64,000 bases of DNA, taken from assembly GCF_004298145.1 (NCBI RefSeq), contig NZ_SCRH01000054.1, positions 62,001 through 126,000 of the forward strand, in the 5' to 3' direction. Source of the DNA: Mycobacterium sp. (GTDB lineage Bacteria; Actinomycetota; Actinomycetes; Mycobacteriales; Mycobacteriaceae). The position numbers and the translations under genes are program-made. Of the stretch, positions 52,435 to 60,180 are shown in pieces; within the stretch, counting starts at the first letter, position 1; each line of letters starts with the position of its first letter. The notes beneath the pieces were generated by a model. The model was not told the origin of the DNA and made no database searches. It saw only the letters and a program-made list of their open reading frames with translations.

Positions 52435-53100
52435 TCAGGCCTCGTCCATCTTGAACAACATTGCGTTGACATCCTTCTGCATCGGCAGATGTGGATATGC
52501 CGCTACCAATTCGGGGTCCACCTGGCCATCGGGACTCACGAAGTTCATCAGCCTTCCCGGTATTCCGTACCACTGCCAGCCGTTACGCGGGTTGCACCGA
52601 GGGTCACCGTGTCCCGCTGCGGCCAGCAGCCGCAAAATCGGGTCCAGACAGATTTCAGTACAGCCGGTTCTCGCGCCGGTTCGCCGCGCGACGTCCTCCG
52701 GTGTGTGCGCGCCGTCGAGGATCGCCTCGGCCAGTTCGCCGGCCAGCGTGTCGGTACACACGCATACGAGCATGTCCGGCAGCAGGCCGACCTGCATACA
52801 CAGGTTCCCGATCGATTCGGATGAGACGCCCGTATCGGACACGCCGACCTCGAACGGCTCGTCCAGCGGGCACATCACGATCGCATCGTCCGGGCACACC
52901 TCCATGCAGTTCTGCGCGTTGTAGCAGATGTTTTCCTCAACGACCGCGATATTGCGGCCGGGACCCGGCTCATCAGGGCGTCTCGGTCTCATCGTGATCG
53001 CCACGGTGGGGCAGGCCAGGACACACCTATTGCATCCCGTGCACTGGTCTTCCAGTATCTCGGCGACCATTACGACACGTTTCGCCATGCAGCTCGTCAC
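52435..53100 (-). CDS. Fe-S ferredoxin with BFD-like C-terminal domain, module 1
   Basis: This 221-residue protein starts at GTG 53100, its ribosome site AAGG lying in the flank of the palindrome 53103-53122. N-terminal cluster motif CTGCNRCVLACP (Cys 20, 23, 26, 30) is canonical. The second, CYNAQNCMEVCP, has lost one Cys (59, 65, 69), so a [3Fe-4S] or degenerate site is likely. From ~113, CVC...CTEIC (Cys 113, 115, 147, 151) follows the BFD [2Fe-2S] pattern but with CxxxC instead of CxxC. The C-terminal ~60 residues are unique. It probably passes electrons to or from LarA-1. Confidence 0.8.
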   Translation of the reverse strand: MTSCMAKRVVMVAEILEDQCTGCNRCVLACPTVAITMRPRRPDEPGPGRNIAVVEENICYNAQNCMEVCPDDAIVMCPLDEPFEVGVSDTGVSSESIGNLCMQVGLLPDMLVCVCTDTLAGELAEAILDGAHTPEDVARRTGARTGCTEICLDPILRLLAAAGHGDPRCNPRNGWQWYGIPGRLMNFVSPDGQVDPELVAAYPHLPMQKDVNAMLFKMDEA

Positions 53101-53102
53101 CT

Positions 53103-53122
53103 ACCTTAATCCGGATTAAGGT
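53103..53122. promoter_or_regulatory. 20-bp perfect palindrome, likely operator of the tandem TetR regulator
   Basis: ACCTTAATCCGGATTAAGGT is fully self-complementary. It sits between the stop of the double TetR gene (53122) and the start of the ferredoxin of module 1 (53100). Blocking here would silence the Fd-LarA-MPT-ADH run. An eight-base stem with a CCGG loop is also possible in RNA, but there is no T-run, so an operator role is favoured. Confidence 0.65.
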
Positions 53123-54387
53123 CAGCGTAATTCGGACGCTGCCCGTCCGTCAATGGCGGCGGGAGTTGGATTGGACGATCGCACGTAGGCCAGGAACATA
53201 TCGACCAGCTGGTCGGAGAGGTCGCGCAACGACTCGCCGGTCAGACCGGTATCGGTTCCCACCTCGACTCCAAACAGACTGGTGGTCAACAAATCCGTGG
53301 CAGCATTCACGTCGAGGTCGGGACGAACCTCCCCGCGCGCGATGCCGCGGGTGAGCACGTCAACGACGAAGTCCGTCCACGCGCGGCGAGCGCGTTGGGT
53401 GGCAAGCTTGATCTTGGGCGAGTCGGGCATGTGCAACACGCCGTCGTGGATGATGCGCAATCGACCGGTGGGCGTAGTTGCCCAGCGAGACAATCGGGTT
53501 CGCAGCCTTTCCTCCACCGAGGCGTCGGCGTCATCGGTGACTCTCATATCCTCGGTGTAGTCACGCGCGGTGGCCTCCAGGACCTGCTCGAGCAGGTCGG
53601 TCCGGCTGGAGAAGTGCGTATAGAGCGCCGGCGCCGTCATGCCCGCGGATTCGGCGACGTGGGCCAGGGTGACGTCGGCTAAACCCCGCTGTGCCACCAC
53701 CTGCTGGGCAATGCGAATCAACTGTTCACGCCTGCTACCCGCCGGCGCACGCTCCAACTCCGTCGTTGCCACACCACGCGACAAAGGCGACGGGGGACGG
53801 CCAAGCACGACACCGGCCAGATTCCAACAATATTCGACCATCTCCGCCTCGGGCGGCAACTGCCCTGCATGCAGACGGGTCACGATATGGCTGAGCATGG
53901 TGCCGGTGAGGATTTCCATGATCGTTCGCGCCGGCAGGTGCGGTGCCGGCTCACCTCGGTCGATTGCCCGCTGGACTACTTTTGCGGCATGGGCGATCAT
54001 GCCATCCGATATCTCGGTGATCCACTTTCTGAATGGCTCTGTCTCATCATGGAATTCGGTGATGACTCGCATCATCGCCGCCCCGTCGGGTGACACATAC
54101 AGCCGCATCAGACCGCGCGTGTAAGCCGCGAGCTCGGCCTGAGCATCACCGAGATCCTCGGTACCCTCCGGCAGCGGAATCGCCCGCAGCGCGTCCATCA
54201 GCAGCTCTTGCGGTGTCTCCCAACGCCTATACAGCGCCGGCTTTCCGATTCCTGCCCGCACCGCGACGTTGGCGAACGTCACTTGCGACTTGCCCGATTC
54301 GCCGTAGATCTGCCGCGCGGCTTCGAAGGCCCGACGTTCGACGTCGGGATCCCTGGGCCGACCGGTCCCCTGTCGAGCCTGCGGCAC
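53122..54387 (-). CDS. Tandem double TetR-family transcriptional regulator
   Basis: This protein of about 421 residues consists of two complete TetR units in one chain. The first has VTFANVAVRAGIGKPALYRRW near residue 35; the second has VTLAHVAESAGMTAPALYTHF near residue 240. Each is followed by a helical ligand-binding domain. The start is set at GTG 54387 because GAGGGG lies just before it. A TTG overlapping the LarE stop (54426) is also possible. Single TetR proteins dimerise, so a covalent pair may bind one palindrome alone. It lies inside the NPN operon, suggesting self-control. Confidence 0.85.
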   Translation of the reverse strand: MPQARQGTGRPRDPDVERRAFEAARQIYGESGKSQVTFANVAVRAGIGKPALYRRWETPQELLMDALRAIPLPEGTEDLGDAQAELAAYTRGLMRLYVSPDGAAMMRVITEFHDETEPFRKWITEISDGMIAHAAKVVQRAIDRGEPAPHLPARTIMEILTGTMLSHIVTRLHAGQLPPEAEMVEYCWNLAGVVLGRPPSPLSRGVATTELERAPAGSRREQLIRIAQQVVAQRGLADVTLAHVAESAGMTAPALYTHFSSRTDLLEQVLEATARDYTEDMRVTDDADASVEERLRTRLSRWATTPTGRLRIIHDGVLHMPDSPKIKLATQRARRAWTDFVVDVLTRGIARGEVRPDLDVNAATDLLTTSLFGVEVGTDTGLTGESLRDLSDQLVDMFLAYVRSSNPTPAAIDGRAASELR

Positions 54388-54422
54388 CTTCGCCCCTCGT
54401 AGGACACGCGACACTGACGCAG

Positions 54423-55268
54423 TCAACTTATCTGAAAACCCCTCGAAGTCGCCGAAGGGGCGACGAACGCGCGTCCGGGCGCATACGGAACCTCGTCGAG
54501 GCTGATCGAACGAAGGGTCGGCACCTCGCTACGCATGATCTCGAGTACCTCGTCCAATAGCGTTGGCGTGAGCCGTGATCGGGTCTCGGTGCGGGTCTCC
54601 ACCAAGACCTCATCGCCGTCGATCCGGCAGCGGACCACGTCGACGCCCGCACGTTCACGCAACAGGTTCTCCCCCTGATCAACCGCGCGCAGCAGGTCGG
54701 CGGTGACCGCGGTTCCCGTGTAGAGCCTGCTGGCCAGGCAAGGCGCCGCCGTCAGGTCATGCCAAGATCTGTCCCGGCTACGTGCCAGGGTGCGAATATC
54801 GGCTTTGGCCATCCGTGCTTCGACGAACGGATGCCGCACGTCGTGTTCGCTGGCCGCCACCAGGCCGGGGCGGTACTCGCCCAGATCGTCGGCGTTGGCA
54901 CCGCTCATCACCGTCCAGTCGGCCCCATGAGCACGGGCCGCGGCACCTACGCGGTCCAACTCCGTGTACAGGTTCGATTTACAGAAGTAGCAGCGATCAC
55001 GCGGGTTCGCCAGGTACCGCGGGTCCTCGAACTCATGTGAGTTCACCAGCTCGAGGCGCCACCCGAGGTCGGCGGCCACCTGCCGCACGCGACGGGTCGC
55101 CGAGGGTGGAACGGCCGGCGACACCGAGTGGGCGATAATCGTTGTGCGCGGCTGTAATTCGTGTGCGACGTCGGCCAGCAGTAGACTGTCCACCCCGCCG
55201 CTGCAGGCGATCACGCGCCGCGGCGAGCGCTCCAGCGCCGCGGCCAACATGTCGAACTGCTCACTCAT
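54423..55268 (-). CDS. larE: LarE, ATP-dependent sulfur transferase for nickel-pincer nucleotide synthesis
   Basis: This 281-residue PP-loop ATPase adenylates the pyridinium dicarboxylate precursor and inserts sulfur. The PP-loop SGGVDS is at 23-28; RCYFCKS has Cys 93 and 96; APCLASRL has Cys 177, the position of the sulfur-donating Cys of L. plantarum LarE, with Ser180 and Arg181 beside it. The CxxC pair plus Cys177 fits the LarE type proposed to use a [4Fe-4S] cluster rather than destroying its own Cys. The ATG at 55268 overlaps the NadC-like stop (ATGA). The next gene is the double TetR. Confidence 0.9.
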   Translation of the reverse strand: MSEQFDMLAAALERSPRRVIACSGGVDSLLLADVAHELQPRTTIIAHSVSPAVPPSATRRVRQVAADLGWRLELVNSHEFEDPRYLANPRDRCYFCKSNLYTELDRVGAAARAHGADWTVMSGANADDLGEYRPGLVAASEHDVRHPFVEARMAKADIRTLARSRDRSWHDLTAAPCLASRLYTGTAVTADLLRAVDQGENLLRERAGVDVVRCRIDGDEVLVETRTETRSRLTPTLLDEVLEIMRSEVPTLRSISLDEVPYAPGRAFVAPSATSRGFQIS

Positions 55269-56059
55269 CCGGCAACCTCCAGGTGCAGGTCCCACAGGGG
55301 CGCGTCGAGCAGGGCGCGACCGATATCGACGATGTCCGTGCCCAAGTTGGCGATGGAGCCCAGCTGTGTCGGGTCCACCCCGCCGGCGTACGCGATCAGC
55401 CCGTCGTGGCCGCGCGCGCGTAACGCCGTCGTGACCGCCTCTAGATCGGCAAGTTCTCCGGTGTCGACCATGACGACCCCGGCGCCGGCGTCAACGGCTG
55501 CGAAAGCCTCAGCGACATCGACGACTTGCACCGACACGGGTCCGGCGTGGAGATCGAGCGCCGTCCGCACCGCAGCCGCCACACCACCCAGCATCGCGAC
55601 TTGATTCTTTCCGACGTAAACGAAGTCCCCGTCGAGCAGGCGGTGGGACAGGCCCGCGACATCGAGCCCTGCCCGAAGCGCCGGCTTCAGCGCGACGGGC
55701 AGCTTCTTCCAGCCTCCGCACACGACCCTCAGTCCGTCGGGTGCTGCGGCCTTGATCTCGGCTCCACGCCGCGCAATCCCGCCGGCAAATCCCAGCACGC
55801 CGAGTACATGGTCTTCGGCCACCGAGATTTCCCAGGCACTTCCCTCGATGAAGACCAGGGGCTGTCCGGCATCGGCGTGTTCCCCTTCGAGGGCGACGAC
55901 GTCCCATTGCCCGGCCGGGTCGGTCGACGGAGGCACAACCAAACCGGTTCCCGCGACCAGGCCCGGCTCCGTCGGGCTTGCGACCGCGCGAAAAAGGCCG
56001 CGCAGCTCGGAAACCAGTTCCGCCGTGATGCGTCGGGGCGGAGCAGACGTCACGCTCAA
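55265..56059 (-). CDS. NadC/ModD-like phosphoribosyltransferase-fold protein
   Basis: This 264-residue protein has the quinolinate phosphoribosyltransferase layout: hammerhead domain (LEGEHADAGQPLVFIEG, the GFAGGIARR helix) and a barrel ending GTDIVDIGRALL. Active-site blocks are changed: TRKT is GWKK (117-119), the GGxxNHR segment is AGLSHR (136-140) and KDNH is GKNQV, though Lys118-119, His139, Arg140 and Lys151 remain. A TTG start overlapping the SCP2-type stop is used; GTG at 56053 is possible. In this operon it may make or trim a nicotinate-type nucleotide for NPN synthesis. Confidence 0.7.
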   Translation of the reverse strand: MSVTSAPPRRITAELVSELRGLFRAVASPTEPGLVAGTGLVVPPSTDPAGQWDVVALEGEHADAGQPLVFIEGSAWEISVAEDHVLGVLGFAGGIARRGAEIKAAAPDGLRVVCGGWKKLPVALKPALRAGLDVAGLSHRLLDGDFVYVGKNQVAMLGGVAAAVRTALDLHAGPVSVQVVDVAEAFAAVDAGAGVVMVDTGELADLEAVTTALRARGHDGLIAYAGGVDPTQLGSIANLGTDIVDIGRALLDAPLWDLHLEVAG

Positions 56060-56442
56060 GATTGGGTAACCTCCCGCACCTTTTGCTCGAACGCTTCCTG
56101 CGAAGCCGTCGGACGGACCGCCCGCAGCTTCATCAGCTTGGTTTTGTTGCCCTTCAGTTTCGCCTTACCCGTAGCGATTGCCCGGACGCCCAGAGCGAGA
56201 TTCTTTTCGACCAATACGTCGTATGCCAACTGTTTGGTCGTCGTCAGCGTCGCCTCGGCGTCATCGGAGAATCCCGGTTCGAACCAGCATCCCCGATACG
56301 TTGCCTGCACACCCATGTCGGTGACGTCCATGTTGACGACGAGGCCGCGCAGCGCTTCGGGCAGTTCGGGCTGGCCGTCGGCCAGTAGGTCCTTGACGGA
56401 CGCGAACCATTCGTCGCTGAGGAATTGATGTTTCTGACTCAC
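56056..56442 (-). CDS. SCP2-like sterol-carrier/lipid-binding protein
   Basis: This 128-residue protein resembles the SCP2 domain: LRGLVVNMDVTDMG...YRGCWFEPGF strands, then TTTKQLAYDVLVEKNLALGVRA and a basic KLKGNKTKLMKL helix matching the usual end strand/helix of SCP2 proteins. SCP2 domains bind acyl chains or acyl-CoA. The GTG start overlaps the stop of the MPT-fold gene. If the identification is right it suggests a lipophilic substrate for this system. Confidence 0.65.
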   Translation of the reverse strand: MSQKHQFLSDEWFASVKDLLADGQPELPEALRGLVVNMDVTDMGVQATYRGCWFEPGFSDDAEATLTTTKQLAYDVLVEKNLALGVRAIATGKAKLKGNKTKLMKLRAVRPTASQEAFEQKVREVTQS

Positions 56443-57371
56443 TCGTGGACTCCTGACTGGTGGTCGAGATGGTTCATGCAGGTGCGCAGGTGCGCCCGCA
56501 GTGCGGCGGCGATGGGCTCGGCCAGGTCGGCACCCCGCTTACCCGCCTGGAAGCGCTCGAGCAGTATCGGTGCGGCAAGCCGCACTTCTTCGTTGGGCCC
56601 GGGAAGACACACGATGACGCTGCCACGCAGTTCTCCGACGCCGATGCGGATTCCGGCCTTTACGTGGCGGGGGTGTTCCCCCGACGGGAAATAGGCTAGA
56701 TACGGTGTCGCCGCATTGGGATCGACCTTGAGCAGAGCCTCGATGGTGTGGTCCTTGCTTTCGGCGCCCACACCGCCGGTGGTAACCACCACGCCGTAAC
56801 CCGCCTCCACCGCGTTACGTATGCGCCCCGCGATCAGGTCATGGTCGTCGCGTACCGTGCCGCCGAACGATACGTCGTAGGCGTCGCCGAACGCATCGCT
56901 GAGCGTTTGGCGGTTGGTGTCCTCGATTTCACCGCGATCGACCTCCGCGCCGGTGGACAACACGCACACCCGCCGCGCGATGCGGGCCGCGATGCCCTCG
57001 GCAGCGCTGCGGGCCTGCGCCAAAGCCGAGTCCAGCATCTCCGGGTCGGTGGGGATCCACCCCAGCACACCGTTCGACGTGATGCGCGCGTCGGGTTGCA
57101 GTACCACGCCCGGCACGTTGGCCAATCCTTGGCGGATCGCGTCCCAGCGGCCAACGAGCTGGTGGCCGTACAACTTTGGCCTCAGGATGTCGAATGTGAC
57201 AACATCACCGAGCACATCGGTGACGAGCACCTCTTCGGCCGACAGATCCAACGCGCTTGCCACCACGCCGGCCAGTGCCCCGAGATTAGCCTCGCGAAGC
57301 GCGATGCCCTCTACGCGCAATTCGCGCTTGTCGAGCAGATCGAGAGTGAGGCCGTCGTCAAGGTCAGGCAC
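56439..57371 (-). CDS. Molybdopterin-binding-fold (MoaB/CinA-like) protein, module 2
   Basis: This 310-residue paralogue of the protein at 50110 has an N-terminal domain with the shared pattern RVEGIALREANL...ALDLSAEEVLVTDV, then GVLGWIPTDPEML, RRVCVLSTGAEV and the TTGGVGAESKDHTIEAL nucleotide-binding block. Both paralogues carry K-D before the TIEAL helix. It overlaps the end of LarA-2 by eight bases, and its stop overlaps the SCP2-type start, so these proteins are made in tight ratio. Most likely a partner or cofactor handler for LarA-2. Confidence 0.75.
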   Translation of the reverse strand: MPDLDDGLTLDLLDKRELRVEGIALREANLGALAGVVASALDLSAEEVLVTDVLGDVVTFDILRPKLYGHQLVGRWDAIRQGLANVPGVVLQPDARITSNGVLGWIPTDPEMLDSALAQARSAAEGIAARIARRVCVLSTGAEVDRGEIEDTNRQTLSDAFGDAYDVSFGGTVRDDHDLIAGRIRNAVEAGYGVVVTTGGVGAESKDHTIEALLKVDPNAATPYLAYFPSGEHPRHVKAGIRIGVGELRGSVIVCLPGPNEEVRLAAPILLERFQAGKRGADLAEPIAAALRAHLRTCMNHLDHQSGVHE

Positions 57372-58797
57372 TGCCGGCCCCCAGAGCCACCGGATCCAGT
57401 CCCCGCTGCTTCAGGTACTTGGGCAGCAACTCCTCGTCAACGAGCCGACTGCATCCGGGAGCATTCTCCAGCAGCTGCTCTCCCATCGACGGGGTCAGGT
57501 TGATGGCACCGTAGCTGCCGTCAAAGCACATCAGATTGTTTGAGCCGCCGGCCCTTTCGCGTGCCATCTCGACCGCCTGGAACAAGTCATCGGCTACCTC
57601 GGCGTACTCCAAGAAGTCCGCATTGGCGAAGTCACGTGCCATCACGTCGGCCATCGCGCGATCGGCAATGACCGTCGGGTACACCATCGGCAGTGCCAAC
57701 ACGGTGAGACCGATCAGTGTGTGATTGAGCACCAGCGCCTTGATTCCCAGCGAGACGTTGCCGCCGATCAGATGTTCGGTGTCGGCGGTTTCGTCAGGCA
57801 GATCGAGGTCCCACCAATCGCGGCCGTTGAAAAACAGCTGGCCGAAAATCATCCCACCGGCGTGGACGTAGTACGGCCATCTGGCTCCGTCGATGATGGG
57901 AATGACGTCGTCGACGGTCCGCAGCAGCGCCAGCATCTTGCCGTAGGACCGGAGCATGTCCGCCGTGGTGCGCGCACCCAGTTGGTCCAGGTCGTTGTCC
58001 GCATCGACCCCGGTCAGCCCGTCGGGAGAACTCTTCATCACCACCGAGAAAGCGAGCTTGCTGCGAACGAAGTCCGAATCGGCGATGGCGCGACCGATCA
58101 GGTTGCCGGTGCGCGGCCCCATCTGCATGTGGAAGATCGACCGAGTCTCGATGCGGGCGTAGGACATTCCGAATGGCTTGGTGATGCGGTCGATGGCCCG
58201 ATGCGCATAAACCTCGCGCGGATCGTCATAGTGGGTGTGGATGATCCAGTCGGCGTTGTAGATCGCCCGGATTCCGTGCAGCGGCCCCAGCACCGTGTCG
58301 ATCTCAATGCCCGCGTCGAGCGGGTTCGCGCCGACGACCTTGCCGTGATACCGCTTGTCCAAGCCGTAATACTCGATGAACTCCCGGGGCTCCTTGCGGC
58401 CATGCCAGGCGATCACCACGAGCTTGACGTTCTGACAGCCGGTGCGCGAGACGATTTCGTCGCGGACGGCGCCCAACATCTCGGCATAGCCGAACCCGCC
58501 ATCGATGCCAAAGCCATGCTCCGAGCAGATGACATGGACCCGCTGGTTGGGCTTGATCATGGTCATGTCGACCCGGGCCAATGCGCCCATGGCCGCATTG
58601 CGCAGCGGCGCCCCGTCCTGGTCGTGGCGGTATATCGCCAGCGGAATGTCGGGGAACAGTTGGGTGACCGGGAGCGACACCATCCCCGGAATGTCTTTGG
58701 CGCGCAGCGGGCGAACCGGTGGACCGTAAATTGACGGCATGATCGCCGGCGGTTCGATCGGCGGTTTGAACGTTCTACTCGGGGCAGTGATCGTCAT
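57364..58797 (-). CDS. LarA-superfamily nickel-pincer-dependent enzyme, module 2
   Basis: This is a 477-residue divergent LarA-type protein. CSEHGFG is near 91-97, HTHYDDPREVYAHR at 187-200, Lys207 in RITKPFGM and His223 in ETRSIFH. The 16-residue Lys-His distance is again that of LarA. It shares HTH, HR, KPFGM and ETRS blocks with module 1, but the N-terminal part differs more. The ferredoxin gene ends 18 bases upstream. It probably works on a related but not identical substrate. Confidence 0.8.
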   Translation of the reverse strand: MTITAPSRTFKPPIEPPAIMPSIYGPPVRPLRAKDIPGMVSLPVTQLFPDIPLAIYRHDQDGAPLRNAAMGALARVDMTMIKPNQRVHVICSEHGFGIDGGFGYAEMLGAVRDEIVSRTGCQNVKLVVIAWHGRKEPREFIEYYGLDKRYHGKVVGANPLDAGIEIDTVLGPLHGIRAIYNADWIIHTHYDDPREVYAHRAIDRITKPFGMSYARIETRSIFHMQMGPRTGNLIGRAIADSDFVRSKLAFSVVMKSSPDGLTGVDADNDLDQLGARTTADMLRSYGKMLALLRTVDDVIPIIDGARWPYYVHAGGMIFGQLFFNGRDWWDLDLPDETADTEHLIGGNVSLGIKALVLNHTLIGLTVLALPMVYPTVIADRAMADVMARDFANADFLEYAEVADDLFQAVEMARERAGGSNNLMCFDGSYGAINLTPSMGEQLLENAPGCSRLVDEELLPKYLKQRGLDPVALGAGSA

Positions 58798-58815
58798 CGG
58801 AGTCTCTCCTCGCTG

Positions 58816-59430
58816 TCAGAAATCGACATCAGCTTCGACTTTTTCTTGGCGGCGCCATTCCTGCTCGGCACGTATCTGGAACAAGGGATAGCGAGCGTCC
58901 AGTTCGGGGTCGATATCCATCAACGACTGGTCGTCCGCATACCGGCGCAACTTGGAGCTGTCCTGCGCATTTCCGGTGCCGGCCATCACCAGGCGCCGCA
59001 GCGGAACGCTGCAGTACATCAGGCATCCGGACTGCACCCCGATCTGAAGCGACAACTCCTCGTAGCTACTCGCCCCCTTGAGGACTGTCACGGCGATCTC
59101 CTGCGCGGTGGTATTTGCGCACGGGCATACCAGGTGGCTTGGTGCCATGTCGGCGGCCCGGCAGAGTTCCTTGACCGCCTCAGGATCGACGTCTGATGGA
59201 TCGAATTCCTGGATGATCGGTTCGGCGCGGTTGATGGTATGTAAGGCATCGTCGTCGCACGCGTCGATGCAGCGCATGCACGCGATGCATTTGTCGTTGT
59301 CGACCACCGCCAGCGCCTTCGTCTTCGGGCCTACCATGACCATCGCCTCAGTCGGGCAGACTCGTTCGCAGCGGTAGCAGCCGGTGCAGTTCTCGTCGAC
59401 GACCTCGATACCGAATTGGACCGTGTTCAC
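58816..59430 (-). CDS. Fe-S ferredoxin with BFD-like C-terminal domain, module 2
   Basis: In this 204-residue protein two complete cluster motifs are seen: CTGCYRCERVCP (Cys 15, 18, 21, 25) and CIACMRCIDAC (Cys 48, 51, 54, 58). The BFD-like domain has CPC at 102-104 and CLMYC at 136-140, the same CxC-x31-CxxxC layout as in module 1. GTG start with GAGGGG upstream. It is the first gene of the long minus-strand operon, divergent from larB across 51 bases. Confidence 0.83.
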   Translation of the reverse strand: MNTVQFGIEVVDENCTGCYRCERVCPTEAMVMVGPKTKALAVVDNDKCIACMRCIDACDDDALHTINRAEPIIQEFDPSDVDPEAVKELCRAADMAPSHLVCPCANTTAQEIAVTVLKGASSYEELSLQIGVQSGCLMYCSVPLRRLVMAGTGNAQDSSKLRRYADDQSLMDIDPELDARYPLFQIRAEQEWRRQEKVEADVDF

Positions 59431-59442
59431 TCGCCACCCCTC

Positions 59443-59471
59443 TTGATACGTACCGATTTAGTCCGTAACCT
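59443..59471 (+). promoter_or_regulatory. Candidate sigma-70-type promoter for larBC
   Basis: TTGATA at 59443-59448 and TAACCT at 59466-59471 are separated by 17 bases, in the 51-base gap between the divergent ferredoxin and larB genes. Transcription would begin only a few bases before the larB ATG (59482), giving a nearly leaderless message, which is common in mycobacteria. Confidence 0.35.
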
Positions 59472-59481
59472 ATCGCACAGC

Positions 59482-60180
59482 ATGAGTAACGCCAACACGA
59501 ATGTCAAGAAGCGGGCCGGCGCCGAAGCGACCGGGATATTGGTCTACGACTGCGGCCGGACGGCTCGGATCGGGATGCCGGAGGCGGTGTTCTGCCTAGA
59601 CAAACTTATCGACGATGTCGTGCGGATCGTCGAACGCCTCGACGTGCCCGGTGTTGGGCCCGTGCTGTTCACCCGGATGTGCGAGCAGCAATACGATGCG
59701 GCCATCGAGCGAACGGATGCGACCTTCGACTACGACCTGTTGTCACAGACAGCGTTCCTCAACGGCTGTCTGCCCGAGCGGGACGTCCGAGTAGGCATCG
59801 TGGCAGCGGGCACATCCGATCGGTCGGTGGCGCTTGAGGCCCAGCGCACGTTGCAGTTCTTGGGCATCACCACCCGGTTACATATCGATGTCGGCGTCGC
59901 CGGGCTCTGGCGGCTACTGGACCGCGTCGACGACCTTCGCAACGAACAGGTGCTGATCGTGGTCGCCGGAATGGACGCCGCGCTGGCGTCGGTGGTCGGC
60001 GGCTTGGTGGGCTGCCCGATCATCGCGGTGCCGACGTCAACCGGATACGGCGCCGCCCACGGCGGCCAGACGGCGCTCAACGCCATGCTGGCGAGTTGTG
60101 CCCAGGGCGTGCTGGTCACCAATATCGACAATGGGTTCGGGGCGGCATGCGGCGCCGCGCGAATCTTGGCCACCAAATGA
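59482..60180 (+). CDS. larB: LarB, pyridinium-3,5-biscarboxylic acid mononucleotide synthase
   Basis: This 232-residue protein uses CO2 to carboxylate nicotinate adenine dinucleotide and hydrolyses it to the dicarboxylate mononucleotide, the first step of nickel-pincer cofactor synthesis. It shows the family's RIGMPEAVFCLDK strand, VAAGTSDRSVALEA, GLVGCPIIAVPTSTGYG and TNIDNGFGAACGAARIL blocks. The start was placed at ATG 59482 rather than an in-frame codon at 59416, because the upstream extension overlaps the divergent ferredoxin gene. It overlaps larC by four bases. Confidence 0.92.
   Translation: MSNANTNVKKRAGAEATGILVYDCGRTARIGMPEAVFCLDKLIDDVVRIVERLDVPGVGPVLFTRMCEQQYDAAIERTDATFDYDLLSQTAFLNGCLPERDVRVGIVAAGTSDRSVALEAQRTLQFLGITTRLHIDVGVAGLWRLLDRVDDLRNEQVLIVVAGMDAALASVVGGLVGCPIIAVPTSTGYGAAHGGQTALNAMLASCAQGVLVTNIDNGFGAACGAARILATK

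Noticed and set aside
53103..53122. Palindrome as a transcription terminator after the TetR gene
   Set aside because: It has only a four-base loop, no T-run, and overlaps the ribosome-site region of the next gene, which suits an operator better.
55265..56059. Calling this gene nadC of NAD biosynthesis
   Set aside because: Several active-site blocks are replaced and there is no nadA/nadB next to it.
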